From JANXQE01 sp035651635 (lineage in GTDB: Bacteria > Verrucomicrobiota > Verrucomicrobiia > Limisphaerales > UBA8199), in the NCBI GenBank assembly GCA_035651635.1, contig DASRFK010000072.1, positions 1 through 64,000 of the forward strand: DNA of 64,000 nucleotides. Direction: 5' to 3'. Numbering within the stretch: the stretch's first letter is position 1; each line of letters starts with the position of its first letter. Shown piece by piece: positions 38,419 through 47,579 of this stretch. The translations under genes were made by a program, and so were the position numbers. The notes under the pieces were generated by a model. The model worked only from the letters and a program-made list of their open reading frames with translations, was not told where the DNA came from and did not search any database.

Positions 38419-39126
38419 CTACTCTTTGTCCGATCTGGTCCTTCTTTCAACCGCGTTGAGCAGTTTTTCGTTTTCTTCCGATGGAAACAGACGATAGGCC
38501 TCGGCGTAATGCTCCTTTGCTTTTTCGAGATTGCCAGCTGCCAGGTAAGCTTTGGCCAGTCGTTCGTGAGCCTCGGGATACTGCGGGGTCTTCAAGACCA
38601 GGTCCTCCCCGATGGCGATCGCTCCTTCGAAATTGCCTTGCCGAACCTTGCGGTCCACATCGTACCAATCCGACTGATGCGGAGCTAAGTTGCTCTCCAC
38701 ATTAGTCTGTAGACGCCGGTCCGTCAGAATGAACATGCCAATCGCACCCGATACGAAAACCGCCAAAAGAATTAGTGACCATTTGGTAATTTTACGCTGC
38801 AGGTCGGCCCAAGCCGAAATCTTGCGCAATTCAACCAGAATTTCATTGTTAATGATGCGCGCCTCGGTTGCATCGTTGGAAGTACCAGATGCCCTCTCTA
38901 TCAACGGCGCGCCTTTTGACAATTCTGTCTGTGGTTCCGAAGCTTTTTGTGTTGCCGTGAGATCCGGCGATGGCTGCAGCATCAGCCCGGGAATCGGAGA
39001 TTTTGACGCGGTCGCTCCAGCTGCGGCCGCCTTTCTGAGGCGCGCCTCCTGGTTGCTGCGCTCCGCCGGATCGACCGGGTAATCCGCGCTTGACGGTCGG
39101 GTAGATTTTTCGGTGTTCTTCGACAT
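38419..39126 (-). CDS. TPR-containing single-pass membrane protein
   Basis: 235 residues. Residues 1-85 are low-complexity and Ala/Ser/Pro-rich (cytoplasmic, probably disordered). ITKWSLILLAVFVSGAIGMF (113-132) is one transmembrane helix. Residues about 150-225 contain TPR-like pairs (EGAIAIGEDLVLKTPQYPEA; ERLAKAYLAAGNLEKAKEHY). The topology is probably N-in/C-out, with the TPR in the periplasm. No partner is shown by context: it converges with addA and is divergent from pepT. Confidence 0.7.
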   Translation of the reverse strand: MSKNTEKSTRPSSADYPVDPAERSNQEARLRKAAAAGATASKSPIPGLMLQPSPDLTATQKASEPQTELSKGAPLIERASGTSNDATEARIINNEILVELRKISAWADLQRKITKWSLILLAVFVSGAIGMFILTDRRLQTNVESNLAPHQSDWYDVDRKVRQGNFEGAIAIGEDLVLKTPQYPEAHERLAKAYLAAGNLEKAKEHYAEAYRLFPSEENEKLLNAVERRTRSDKE

Positions 39127-39281
39127 TTTCAGCAGTGTTCGTTGTGTCTGAGACCGATTTTATCGCGCCTCCCGGCCAATGGGAGTCTTTTCACCGCACA
39201 CCGTTCATTTAGCTATTGGGAAAACCGTAATGAAGGTTCAACGGATTTGACCCGCTGCTTCGCCGTGGGCAAAGTTCCCGC

Positions 39282-40520
39282 ATGAGCGATACCTTGCTGT
39301 CCCGCTTTCTGCGCTATGTGCAAATTGATACGCAATCCGATGAGACCAGCACCACGTTTCCGAGCACGCCGGGCCAACGCGTGCTCTTGGAAATGCTCAG
39401 GCGGGAATTGGTCGACTTGGGTGCTTCGGAAGTTCAGATGACCAGGCACGGCTACGTGCTGGCCAGCATTCCTGCCAATTCCCGACGGCGGAACGTCCCG
39501 ACTGTTGCCTTCGTCTCACACGTCGACACTTCCCCCGACTGCTCGGGCAAAGGGGTCAAGCCAAGAGTCCATCGCCGGTACGACGGCAAACCGATCCGAT
39601 TCCCGGACAACCCGCATCTCCTTCTGGATCCACTCGGCTCTCCGGAACTTGCCGCCGCCGTCGGGAAGGATCTGGTGACCGCCAGTGGCAACACCCTGCT
39701 AGGCTCGGATGACAAATCCGGAGTTGCCGTGCTCATGACCCTGGTCCAAACGCTCCTCAAGAAAAAGAAATTGACCCACGGCTTGGTACGTATCTGTTTC
39801 ACGCCCGACGAAGAGATTGGGCGAGGGGTGGATAAAATCGACCTCAAAACCTTGGGCGCCGACGTGGCCTATACGCTGGACGGCGGCTCCCCCGGAGAAA
39901 TCTCCTGGGAAACGTTTTCGGCCGACGCTGCTGAGGTGACCATCGACGGCATCACCACGCACCCGATGGAAGCACGAGCCAAAGGCATGGTCAACGCCGC
40001 CTATCTGGCCGGGAAACTGTTGGCCGCCTTGCCGCGCGAGCGCTGCGCTCCCGAAACCACCGGCGGTCGCGAAGGTTTTATCCACCCGACCCGGGTCGAG
40101 GGCCGGGTTGAGAGGGCGGTCGTGAAATTCATTCTGCGCGACTTTGAATTGGCTGGCTTAGCCGAAAAGCGCACCATCCTCCAACGGGTGTGCGCAGGAT
40201 TGCAGGCCGCCGAACCGCGCGCGCGCATTCGATGCAAGTTCCGCAAGCAATACCGCAACATGGCCTATTGGTTGCGCAAAGACATGCGGCCGGTGGAACT
40301 CGCCCGGCGCGCGTTCGCCGCTGTAGGACTCAAACCGTACGACTCCGCCGTGCGCGGCGGCACCGATGGTTCGCGACTGACCGAAATGGGCTTGCCCACG
40401 CCGAACCTGTTTTGCGGCGAACACAATGCCCACGGCCCGCTCGAATGGGTTGCCGTGCAGGACATGGAATTGGCGGTGACCGCTTGCGCCAAATTGACCC
40501 AGTTGTGGGGACAACCATGA
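39282..40520 (+). CDS. pepT: Peptidase T (tripeptide aminopeptidase)
   Basis: 412 residues, the usual PepT length. M20 metallopeptidase motifs are in place: FVSHVDTSPDCSG (first zinc His and catalytic Asp), LLGSDDKSGVAVLM (bridging Asp), FTPDEEIGRGVDKI (catalytic Glu pair), and the late FCGEHNAHGPLEWV (last zinc His). It removes the N-terminal residue of tripeptides in the cytoplasm. The start MSDTLLSRFLRYVQIDTQSD is the family standard. It is single, with a repeat palindrome just downstream. Confidence 0.96.
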   Translation: MSDTLLSRFLRYVQIDTQSDETSTTFPSTPGQRVLLEMLRRELVDLGASEVQMTRHGYVLASIPANSRRRNVPTVAFVSHVDTSPDCSGKGVKPRVHRRYDGKPIRFPDNPHLLLDPLGSPELAAAVGKDLVTASGNTLLGSDDKSGVAVLMTLVQTLLKKKKLTHGLVRICFTPDEEIGRGVDKIDLKTLGADVAYTLDGGSPGEISWETFSADAAEVTIDGITTHPMEARAKGMVNAAYLAGKLLAALPRERCAPETTGGREGFIHPTRVEGRVERAVVKFILRDFELAGLAEKRTILQRVCAGLQAAEPRARIRCKFRKQYRNMAYWLRKDMRPVELARRAFAAVGLKPYDSAVRGGTDGSRLTEMGLPTPNLFCGEHNAHGPLEWVAVQDMELAVTACAKLTQLWGQP

Positions 40521-40602
40521 CCAAAGTAGGACTGGCTGGTCTGCCGTGTGTTCATGCTCTAAGAGGGTGGTTTAAAACATCGGCTTGGGCGGGGGCACCT
40601 GG

Positions 40603-40662
40603 GTTTGGAGTCCCGCCTTCAGGCGGTTTGGCGCCGGGCCACCTGAAGGCGGGACTCCAAAC
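40603..40662. repeat. Perfect 21-bp palindromic repeat
   Basis: The left arm (40603-40623) begins GTTTGGAGTCCCGCCTTC and the right arm (40642-40662) is its exact reverse complement, with 18 bases between. It lies between the converging 3' ends of pepT and the GrpE-like gene, so its RNA form could act as a shared two-way terminator-like fold. Partial copies occur at 13371-13394 and inside 16092-16432. Confidence 0.85.
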
Positions 40663-40706
40663 CGAATTTTACAACATGGTCTAACTATATTAGTACATCT
40701 GTCGGC

Positions 40707-41543
40707 TCATACGCCGGCGGCCGGTGTGCCGGTCTGTTCGCCTTGCTCCTGCCCGTGCCCATTTCCTTGAGCGCCTTCAAGTCGTACTAATGCGGGTCGC
40801 AGCAATCGTCCTTGGAAAGTGTAACCTGTGGCCACTGTTTCGGCGATCTTGGCTCCCTCAGCAGGAGGCGGCTGCCCCTCCAATAGTTGATGCCGCTGCG
40901 CGTCGAATTGTTCCGAGGCCCCCGCGGCGAAGGGCGTTAGCCCGATGCGCCGGGCCGCATCCCGGCAGGCGTACTGGAACTGGTCCATTTGCGCGATTAA
41001 ATTAGGCTGACCGGATCGAACCGCCGCCACGTAGAGCGCGTAAACGTGATCCAGCATTCTCACCATGACATGAACCCAGTCTGCTTCAGACCGCCTTAAT
41101 TTGTCCGCCTCCAGTCGCAAATTCGCTTTCTCGCTGTCGTTGGCTTTCTGCAGGAACTCTGTGAACGCCTTGGCTTCGACACTCATCCGCTCCGCGATGG
41201 CCTTGGAAGTTCCCGCCACCCGGTCAGCCACTTCCTGGACCCCTTGCCATCGGGCAGTTGCCGCCGTGATCTGTTCGGCGATGGTCTCCATCTTCCTGAT
41301 TTGGCCCACTACGTCTACCAGGCGTTCGGCCTCCACCAGGCGGCCCAGTAGCCGGTACTCCAATAAAAACGGCAAGATGGCCAACACAGCTCCCCCGGCA
41401 ACGCTTCCGACGATTAGGGCCTCCTGCCACAAGCTCAAGGGCAAAGCGCTTCGGGCGTAAATCAACCCCGCGCCTCCGACCATCAGGAGGTCACCCAAAA
41501 AAAAGGGCCATTTCGACAGCTTGGGGGACAACGATTCGCGCAT
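40707..41543 (-). CDS. Membrane-anchored GrpE-like protein
   Basis: 278 residues. Two transmembrane helices lie at about 12-30 and 40-62, followed by a long charged coiled-coil (about 70-150). The C-terminal part ends like the beta domain of GrpE: a FDAQRHQLLEG stretch, then IAETVATGYTFQGRLL and RPALVRLEGA, matching GrpE's 'HQ...I.....GY...GR.lRPA.V.V'. GrpE is normally a soluble nucleotide exchange factor for DnaK, so this would hold a GrpE-like head at the inner membrane. No dnaK or dnaJ is nearby. The tail is Gly/Gln-rich. Function beyond the resemblance is unknown. Confidence 0.72.
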   Translation of the reverse strand: MRESLSPKLSKWPFFLGDLLMVGGAGLIYARSALPLSLWQEALIVGSVAGGAVLAILPFLLEYRLLGRLVEAERLVDVVGQIRKMETIAEQITAATARWQGVQEVADRVAGTSKAIAERMSVEAKAFTEFLQKANDSEKANLRLEADKLRRSEADWVHVMVRMLDHVYALYVAAVRSGQPNLIAQMDQFQYACRDAARRIGLTPFAAGASEQFDAQRHQLLEGQPPPAEGAKIAETVATGYTFQGRLLRPALVRLEGAQGNGHGQEQGEQTGTPAAGV

Positions 41544-41878
41544 CCCAAACAGGTTAGGGACAAGGCACTCGGTAGGGCAAGTCTCTCGATGCCCGCCGCC
41601 AGGGAGCCCCCCTCCGCAATCCTACGGGCGCAGGCGTCCGTTTTTCAGCTGTCCCGAATTGCGACATCATGTCTAACCTCCTGTCACTCCGTTTCCTTTT
41701 GGCCCGTAAAAACCCCTGCAACCGGAGCATTTACCCCCTTGGCAAGCCACTTGCTCTCTGAATCACGACGGAACCAAACGCGCGGAAGTGACAGTGTTGT
41801 TGTTAGTATGGCTTGAATGAAGACCGGGTTGTACAGCGATTGGCTCTTGGCACCACCAGGGAACTCCTCTAAACGGCT
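41544..41878. other. Intergenic region before the prepilin-like cluster
   Basis: 335 bases between divergent genes. No RNA gene, riboswitch core or repeat copy is recognised. An A/T-richer part (about 41745-41830) may hold the promoter of the prepilin-like cluster, but no clear -35/-10 pair could be picked. Confidence 0.4.
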
Positions 41879-42346
41879 ATGAGAATACGTCTTTCCAAAA
41901 AACTCACCCGTGGCATGACTCTGGTCGAGGTGGTGATCGCCACTGGTATCATTGCGATTACCGGCGCCGGCGTCATCGGTTCCATCGATTACGGCCTGTG
42001 CATCATGCGCATCGCCCGCGAAAATCAGCGCGCCACCCAAGTCTTGTTGGAGAAGCTTGAGGCCATCCGTCTTTATAACTGGTCGCAGGTGACCAATTCG
42101 GGTTTCGTTCCTACGTCTTTCACCGCCCCTTATGACCCCACCGCGTCCAGCGGTTCCCAGGGCACTACCTATTACGGGTCGATGTCGGTTAGCCTCCCGG
42201 CATTCACTGGCACGACACCGAACTATGCGGCCAGCATCCGCCAGTTCAATGTGAGCGTCACTTGGACCAATCTCGGCGGCTTGACTCACACCCGTTCGCT
42301 GAGCACCTACGTGGCCCAGAACGGGGTCCAGAATTATGTTTATTAA
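41879..42346 (+). CDS. Prepilin-like protein (type II secretion / pseudopilin family)
   Basis: 155 residues with a type IV prepilin N-terminus: a short basic leader KKLTRG, then MTLVEVVIATGIIAITGAGV, where cleavage after Gly and the Glu at position +5 fit the rule. The C-terminal part is Ser/Thr-rich (FTAPYDPTASSGSQGTTYYG). The first of three genes in a row with prepilin or PilX-type starts, overlapping the second by 11 bases. It is probably a minor pseudopilin; no ATPase or secretin gene is in the window. Confidence 0.82.
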   Translation: MRIRLSKKLTRGMTLVEVVIATGIIAITGAGVIGSIDYGLCIMRIARENQRATQVLLEKLEAIRLYNWSQVTNSGFVPTSFTAPYDPTASSGSQGTTYYGSMSVSLPAFTGTTPNYAASIRQFNVSVTWTNLGGLTHTRSLSTYVAQNGVQNYVY

Positions 42347-42899
42347 TCCGGCGGCCGCAAACAAACGCGGCATGACTTTGGTTGAGTTGATGGTCGCCAC
42401 CGGCATCTTTTCCATCAGCGGTATTGCCCTGGCAACCATTTTTCTGTTTTGCATCCGCAGCTTCGCCGCCATGACCAATTACGCCACGCTCGACAAATGC
42501 AACCGCCACGCCATGGACATCGTTACCGCGGAAATCCGCCAGGCGCAAAAAGTTCTGAGTTTCTCCAGCAATTCCACCAGCACCAGCTTGACCATCCTCA
42601 ATGGCGCCGGCGCTAACGTCACCTATGCGTTCGATAGCACCAGGCAGCAATTCACCCGAAACGATGGCAACACGACCGTATTGCTGACCAACTGCAACCT
42701 GGTGGCTTTTGGGTTGTATGTACGGCCCCCCGCCAGCAATTCCTTCGATATGTATCCGCTCAATACCGGCGTGAATTGGCAGCAACAGGTCAAGACCATC
42801 CAGTTGACCTGGAAAACCTCCATGAACATTTGCCCCACCGCCCAGATCAACAGCGAAGACGTCCAGACCGCTTGTATTGTCATTCGCAAACAACAATAA
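42336..42899 (+). CDS. Prepilin-like protein (minor pseudopilin)
   Basis: 187 residues. The leader ANKRG is followed by MTLVELMVATGIFSISGIAL, a consensus prepilin peptidase site with Glu at +5. A second, short hydrophobic run (ATIFLFCIRSF) follows. The C-terminal part has two Cys pairs (NCNLVAF; NICPTAQ) that could form disulfides as in minor pseudopilins. Its start overlaps the upstream gene by 11 bases, so the two are translated together. The next gene begins 30 bases downstream. Confidence 0.8.
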   Translation: MFINPAAANKRGMTLVELMVATGIFSISGIALATIFLFCIRSFAAMTNYATLDKCNRHAMDIVTAEIRQAQKVLSFSSNSTSTSLTILNGAGANVTYAFDSTRQQFTRNDGNTTVLLTNCNLVAFGLYVRPPASNSFDMYPLNTGVNWQQQVKTIQLTWKTSMNICPTAQINSEDVQTACIVIRKQQ

Positions 42900-42928
42900 C
42901 GGTTTTAAACGCCAAAACGGGTCTAATT

Positions 42929-44779
42929 ATGAAAACAAAAATCACCAGGCGCTTGAAACAGGCCGCCAGCGCCTTGCTGGTCGCCCTGGTCATCTGTTCG
43001 ATTTTCAGTCTGTTCGTCGTTTACTATTTATCGCTCATCGAACAGCAAAACTATCTCAACTCCCGCTCCCAAACCTGGAATATGGCCATTGCCATCACCG
43101 AAGCTGGGGTCGAGGAGGGTCTCGAACACCTTAACGACAACGGCGCCAACCTGGGCGTGGCGCCCTGGACCTTCCTGGGCGGCAACACATATTACCGCAG
43201 CAATTCCCTGCCGGATGGCAACAGTTACACTGTCTTCATCACCAATACCCTGCCCACGCCCATCATTGTGGCCAGGGCTTTTGTCTCTTCCAGCAGCTTC
43301 ATCAGTCTGGCTCAAAATGTTTCGGCGGGCTTTTTTGCCGCTGCGGGCATGAATACCGGGCCCGCCACGGTCACCCGCGCCGTCCAGGTTAATTGTTCCA
43401 AGACCAGCATGTTTCGCGTGCCCCTGGTCGCCAGAAAGACCATCAATTTAAACGGAAATAATATTGCCACCGACAGCTACAACTCCTGCGATCCAACCAA
43501 GAGCGTCAATGGCCAGTACGCGCCCGGTTTTTATTCCGGCGATCTCGGCGACATCGCCAGCAATCTCGGGCTGGTCGACTCGATCAGCGGCGGAAATGCC
43601 AACATCTACGGACATGCCCATACCGGAACGAATACTTCCGGCCAGGCCACCGTCACCCTCGGCCCCAATGGCGCCGTCGGCGAGCACTCCTGGCAGAGCG
43701 GCCATCAGGGAATCGAACCCGGTTGGGTGCTCGAAGACGCCAATTTCACTTTTCCCGACACCACTTTTCCCAGCACCAGCGGTTATATGACCGCCACCGG
43801 GGGCGTGCTGGTGGTCACTTCCAACGCGATTACTTCCTGGTCCACCAATACGGCATTCATTCCCAATCCCTTGCCCTATGGTGGCTTGATCACCAACAAT
43901 ACTCCCGTCACCGTCGGTTCCTGGCTCGCGGTGCCCATCCCCGCCCCCGCCGGCACCACAACCAATTCGAACCAGGCAACCGTCAGTTCCTGGGCCCAGG
44001 TCCCGATCCCGACTCCTTCCGGCACGATCACGAACACCAGCTCGACCACCACGAGCAGTTATCCTTCGCCGGGCATCTATATCGGTGGCGTAGTGACCAA
44101 CATGCACGGCCATAACATTGACAGTTATACCTACAATCTTATCAGCGGCTTTAGCTACCCCACTTACACGTATACGTACCCAACATATACTTATACTTAC
44201 AGTCTATATTCCACCAATGTCATTTATCGCACCAATAGTTACGATCACATACTGTGGGGCACCGCCGATCTTAGCCAGACTAACTGTTATGTTGCCAATT
44301 CCCTCTCGGGCAACACCGTCGTAGTCGGCAATAACGTGGTGCTCGCCCTCCCCAATGGCCTGAGCATGAGCGGCGGAGACAGCTTTACTATCATGCCTTC
44401 CCAAAATGTGCCGTCCATGTCCTCCCTGGCGCCCCCCGGCGCCGGGGTGCAGGTCTATTCCGGCGGCACCTCCTGCTCCATTGGCGGAAACGGGGTCATT
44501 AATCAGCCCGGCTACCCGGGTTCGTTCATCCTGTATTGCGCTCCGACGGTGACGTCCTTTTCGCTCAGCGGCAACGGGGGCTTCACCGGCATTCTGGTTG
44601 CGCCCAGCGTCGACCTGTCCCTGAACGGCGGTGGTAACAATGTTACCGATTTTATTGGTTGCGCCATGGTTAATTCGGCGACTTTGAACGGCCATTTCCA
44701 CTTTCATTTCGACGAATGTCTTTTGAATTATAAGAACAATCCTCGTTATCTCATTACCTCCTGGAACGAGATTCCGTAG
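42929..44779 (+). CDS. Large PilX-type surface protein of the prepilin-like cluster
   Basis: 616 residues from the ATG at 42929 (MKTKITRRLKQAASALLVAL); an in-frame ATG 153 bases upstream lies inside the previous gene. The N-terminal helix (ALLVALVICSIFSLFVVYYL) and NMAIAITEAGVEEGLEHLND resemble PilX-type pilus assembly proteins: a membrane helix, then a conserved 'A..EAG.E' stretch. The rest is Ser/Thr/Asn-rich and beta-rich, with an odd low-complexity tract of repeated Y-P-T-Y-T-Y around residues 408-430. The end (PGSFILYCAPTVTSFSLSGN; TGILVAPSVDLSLNGGG) looks like the beta-helix-like end domain of such proteins. It is probably the large tip or surface component. A strong terminator follows. 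Confidence 0.7.
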   Translation: MKTKITRRLKQAASALLVALVICSIFSLFVVYYLSLIEQQNYLNSRSQTWNMAIAITEAGVEEGLEHLNDNGANLGVAPWTFLGGNTYYRSNSLPDGNSYTVFITNTLPTPIIVARAFVSSSSFISLAQNVSAGFFAAAGMNTGPATVTRAVQVNCSKTSMFRVPLVARKTINLNGNNIATDSYNSCDPTKSVNGQYAPGFYSGDLGDIASNLGLVDSISGGNANIYGHAHTGTNTSGQATVTLGPNGAVGEHSWQSGHQGIEPGWVLEDANFTFPDTTFPSTSGYMTATGGVLVVTSNAITSWSTNTAFIPNPLPYGGLITNNTPVTVGSWLAVPIPAPAGTTTNSNQATVSSWAQVPIPTPSGTITNTSSTTTSSYPSPGIYIGGVVTNMHGHNIDSYTYNLISGFSYPTYTYTYPTYTYTYSLYSTNVIYRTNSYDHILWGTADLSQTNCYVANSLSGNTVVVGNNVVLALPNGLSMSGGDSFTIMPSQNVPSMSSLAPPGAGVQVYSGGTSCSIGGNGVINQPGYPGSFILYCAPTVTSFSLSGNGGFTGILVAPSVDLSLNGGGNNVTDFIGCAMVNSATLNGHFHFHFDECLLNYKNNPRYLITSWNEIP

Positions 44780-44824
44780 CGAATTTTAGGCGGGTTTGCT
44801 GGTCCTTCATAGATTACCGCCTAA

Positions 44825-44861
44825 GGGGCGTTCCTCCGCTGGAACGCCCCATTTACTTTTT
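44825..44861 (+). terminator. Intrinsic terminator of the prepilin-like cluster
   Basis: GGGGCGTTCC (44825-44834) and GGAACGCCCC (44841-44850) pair perfectly over 10 bases with a 6-base loop, followed by ATTTACTTTTTT. It lies 46 bases after the stop of the last cluster gene. Confidence 0.9.
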
Positions 44862-45013
44862 AAGTAAGGAGTTAGTTGGTTAGTGACTTACTTTCGAATG
44901 TCTATAAAGCGTTCCTTATCGTCTCGTACTTGGCAAGCCCTGTGCTCTCTTATTCCGTAGAAATACGGGACCGGCAACAGAATAGACTGAGCGATTCGAA
45001 CCAAAGGGGAAAC

Positions 45014-47557
45014 ATGAACCAACGCCTTGCATTATTAGCTGCGCTCTCCCTGAGCGGGACTTTGCCGTTACACCCTGAAAACTCGCGGGCTTGCGATGCC
45101 GGCTCCTCGACCATCACTAACCTTCCGGCCATTCCGGGCTCCGGGTACCAGGTCTTCAGTCTCAACGCGGCGGGTGACCTGGCGGGTTTCTTTTATGTAT
45201 TCGGTGAGCATCCGAGTCATGCCTTTCAGTACAGCGGCGGACAGTTGACCGACCTGGGCACTCTAGGCGGCAGCACCAGTGAGGCGCATTGGATCAATCA
45301 GTCCGGGCAGGTCGTCGGGAAAGCCGCCTTGGCCGGGGATACGCAATCGCACGCCTTCCTGCTGGCTGGCGGCGGTTTGCAGGACCTGGGCACTTTGGGC
45401 GGGCCTTCGAGCTCCGCCACCGCAATTAATGATTCCGGCACGATCATCGGGGTCTCCGATTTGCCCGGGGGTGCGGGCACATCTGGTTTCGTTATTTCCA
45501 ACGGCACGAGGTTTGACGTCGGCAACCTGGGCCGCAACTACAGCGCGCCTTTCGCTCTGAACAACGCGGGCCTGGTCGTCGGCGAGGCGGGCGTGCCCGG
45601 CGACGTTCACGCCTTTACGTGGTCTAACGGAATAATGTCCGACCTTGGCACATTCGGCGGCACCTACAGTTCGGCGTTCGCGGTAAACGACAGCGGGATG
45701 GTCGTGGGCGAAGCCTCTCTGAACGCGTCCGAGATTCATGCTTTCATTTCCACCGGAGGAGCCAAGACCGATTTGGGAACTTTCGGAGGCACGTACTCCG
45801 GGGCTTACATGGTCAACTCAAACGGCCTGGTGGCGGGGTTGGCCAACACTTCCAACGATCTCGAAACACACGGTTTCATTTATGACGGCGTGAATATGAC
45901 GGACCTTGGAACTTTAGGCGGTTCTTACACTCAGCCGAACGCCATCAACAATCGCGGCCAGGTGGTGGGCGAATCTTTCACCGCTTCCGATGACGAGCAT
46001 GCCTTTCTTTGGCAGAAGGGCAAGCTCACCGATCTCAATTCGCTCCTGCCCGACAACTCCGGATGGGAACTGGTCACGGCTCTTTACATCAATGATGCCG
46101 GGCGAGTCGTGGGTGTAGGCAACTACAATGGGCTCTCGCAATGGTTCGTTCTTGATTTGGCCACCGGTAATAATCCCCCCGTGGCCGTGGCCGGCCCTGA
46201 CCAGACTGTGGATTGCCAATCCTCGGTTACACTGGACGGCTCCGGTTCCAGCGATCCAGATAACGATACTCTTTCATTTGAGTGGTCTACCGCTGGGAAT
46301 GTGCTTGGCACGAGCTCCTCTTTGACCGTTTCCCTGCCTATGGGCACCAATGTCGTCACCCTGAAAGTGACCGACCCATGCGGCGGCTCGTCACAAGCCA
46401 ACCTGACGGTAATTGTCGCCGATCGCACCCCGCCGGCTGGTTCCTGCCCAACCGGCATGACTGTGTCCGCCGATGTAAACTGCCAGGGCACTGTTCCTGA
46501 TTTCACTTCACAGGTTAAAGCCACGGACAACTGCACTCCGAGTGGCTCACTGATCATCACCCAGAATCCTCCGGCGGGAACCATTGTCGGCTTGGGGCAA
46601 CATCCGGTCACCGTCACGGTGGCCGATGCCTCAGGCAATACTTCGACCTGTATGGTTTTGTTCACTGTTGCCGACGCCACCCCTCCCACCATCCTGAGTC
46701 TGCCGCCCGCTTTCACGCTTTCTGCCGTGGACGGCTGCCAGGCTACCGTCCCGGATATCCGCTCGAAAGTTGTTGCAGCCGATGCCTGCACGCCCGCCGA
46801 TCTTCTCGTCACGACGCAGAGCCCGGAGGCAGGGACTTCGGTGGGCCTGGGCGACCAGATGGTCGTGGTGACTGTCTCCGATCCGGCCGGAAACAGCACT
46901 CGCGCCAACGTTCCGTTTAAGGTGGCGGATATGACAGCGCCGGTCTTCTTAAGTCATCCAGGTTCCGTGAAGCTGTGCGCCGATGCCCATTGCCAGGCCT
47001 CCGTGCCTGATCTTCTGTCGGCCGTGCTGGTAAGCGATAATTGCAGCTCCGCGGATCAAATCGCGCTGACCCAGAGCCCCGCGGCTGGCGCCGTCCTGGC
47101 TCATGGGTTCTATGCCGTCACGCTCACAGCCGTTGACGCCTCCGGCAATCGCTCACAGGTAAGCGTGCCTTTGGAAATCGACGACATCACCCCGCCGGTC
47201 TTCCAATCAGCGACTGTCTCTCCCAACACGCTCAGCCCGCCCAATCACCAGCTTGTTCCGGTCACCGTCTCGGTCAAAGTTGCTGATAATTGCGACGCTT
47301 GCCCGTTGACGCGGATCGTCTCCATCACCTGCAATCAGCCGGTCGACCGGGAGGATATCCAAATCACCGGACGACTTACCGCCAGGCTTGCCGCCTCCAA
47401 AGGTCAGTCTGGAATGACGCGCGTCTATACCATTAATCTTCAATCGACCGATGCCTCTGGAAACAGCTCGACTAGCTCGGTGACCGTTACGGTGCCTGGC
47501 AAAGATCCTGTCAGCAGCACTGCCGCTAAGCCGAAGGGGGACCCTCGTCGCCGTTAA
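45014..47557 (+). CDS. Exported HAF-repeat / PKD / HYR-repeat protein
   Basis: 847 residues from the ATG at 45014, chosen for the ribosome site AGGGGA 3 bases away and the following signal-like MNQRLALLAALSLSGTLPL; an in-frame ATG at 44876 is also possible. The first ~380 residues hold about seven HAF-type repeats, each reading roughly 'DLGTLGGxxSxAxxINxxGxVVGxS', then HAF. A PKD-like domain follows (SVTLDGSGSSDPDNDTLSFE), then about four HYR-type domains with NCQGTVPDF / GCQATVPDI / HCQASVPDL and 'AVDASGN' closings. It is probably a secreted or surface protein that binds rather than catalyses. Confidence 0.8.
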   Translation: MNQRLALLAALSLSGTLPLHPENSRACDAGSSTITNLPAIPGSGYQVFSLNAAGDLAGFFYVFGEHPSHAFQYSGGQLTDLGTLGGSTSEAHWINQSGQVVGKAALAGDTQSHAFLLAGGGLQDLGTLGGPSSSATAINDSGTIIGVSDLPGGAGTSGFVISNGTRFDVGNLGRNYSAPFALNNAGLVVGEAGVPGDVHAFTWSNGIMSDLGTFGGTYSSAFAVNDSGMVVGEASLNASEIHAFISTGGAKTDLGTFGGTYSGAYMVNSNGLVAGLANTSNDLETHGFIYDGVNMTDLGTLGGSYTQPNAINNRGQVVGESFTASDDEHAFLWQKGKLTDLNSLLPDNSGWELVTALYINDAGRVVGVGNYNGLSQWFVLDLATGNNPPVAVAGPDQTVDCQSSVTLDGSGSSDPDNDTLSFEWSTAGNVLGTSSSLTVSLPMGTNVVTLKVTDPCGGSSQANLTVIVADRTPPAGSCPTGMTVSADVNCQGTVPDFTSQVKATDNCTPSGSLIITQNPPAGTIVGLGQHPVTVTVADASGNTSTCMVLFTVADATPPTILSLPPAFTLSAVDGCQATVPDIRSKVVAADACTPADLLVTTQSPEAGTSVGLGDQMVVVTVSDPAGNSTRANVPFKVADMTAPVFLSHPGSVKLCADAHCQASVPDLLSAVLVSDNCSSADQIALTQSPAAGAVLAHGFYAVTLTAVDASGNRSQVSVPLEIDDITPPVFQSATVSPNTLSPPNHQLVPVTVSVKVADNCDACPLTRIVSITCNQPVDREDIQITGRLTARLAASKGQSGMTRVYTINLQSTDASGNSSTSSVTVTVPGKDPVSSTAAKPKGDPRRR

Positions 47558-47579
47558 CACAACGCCAACCTTGAGCCGG

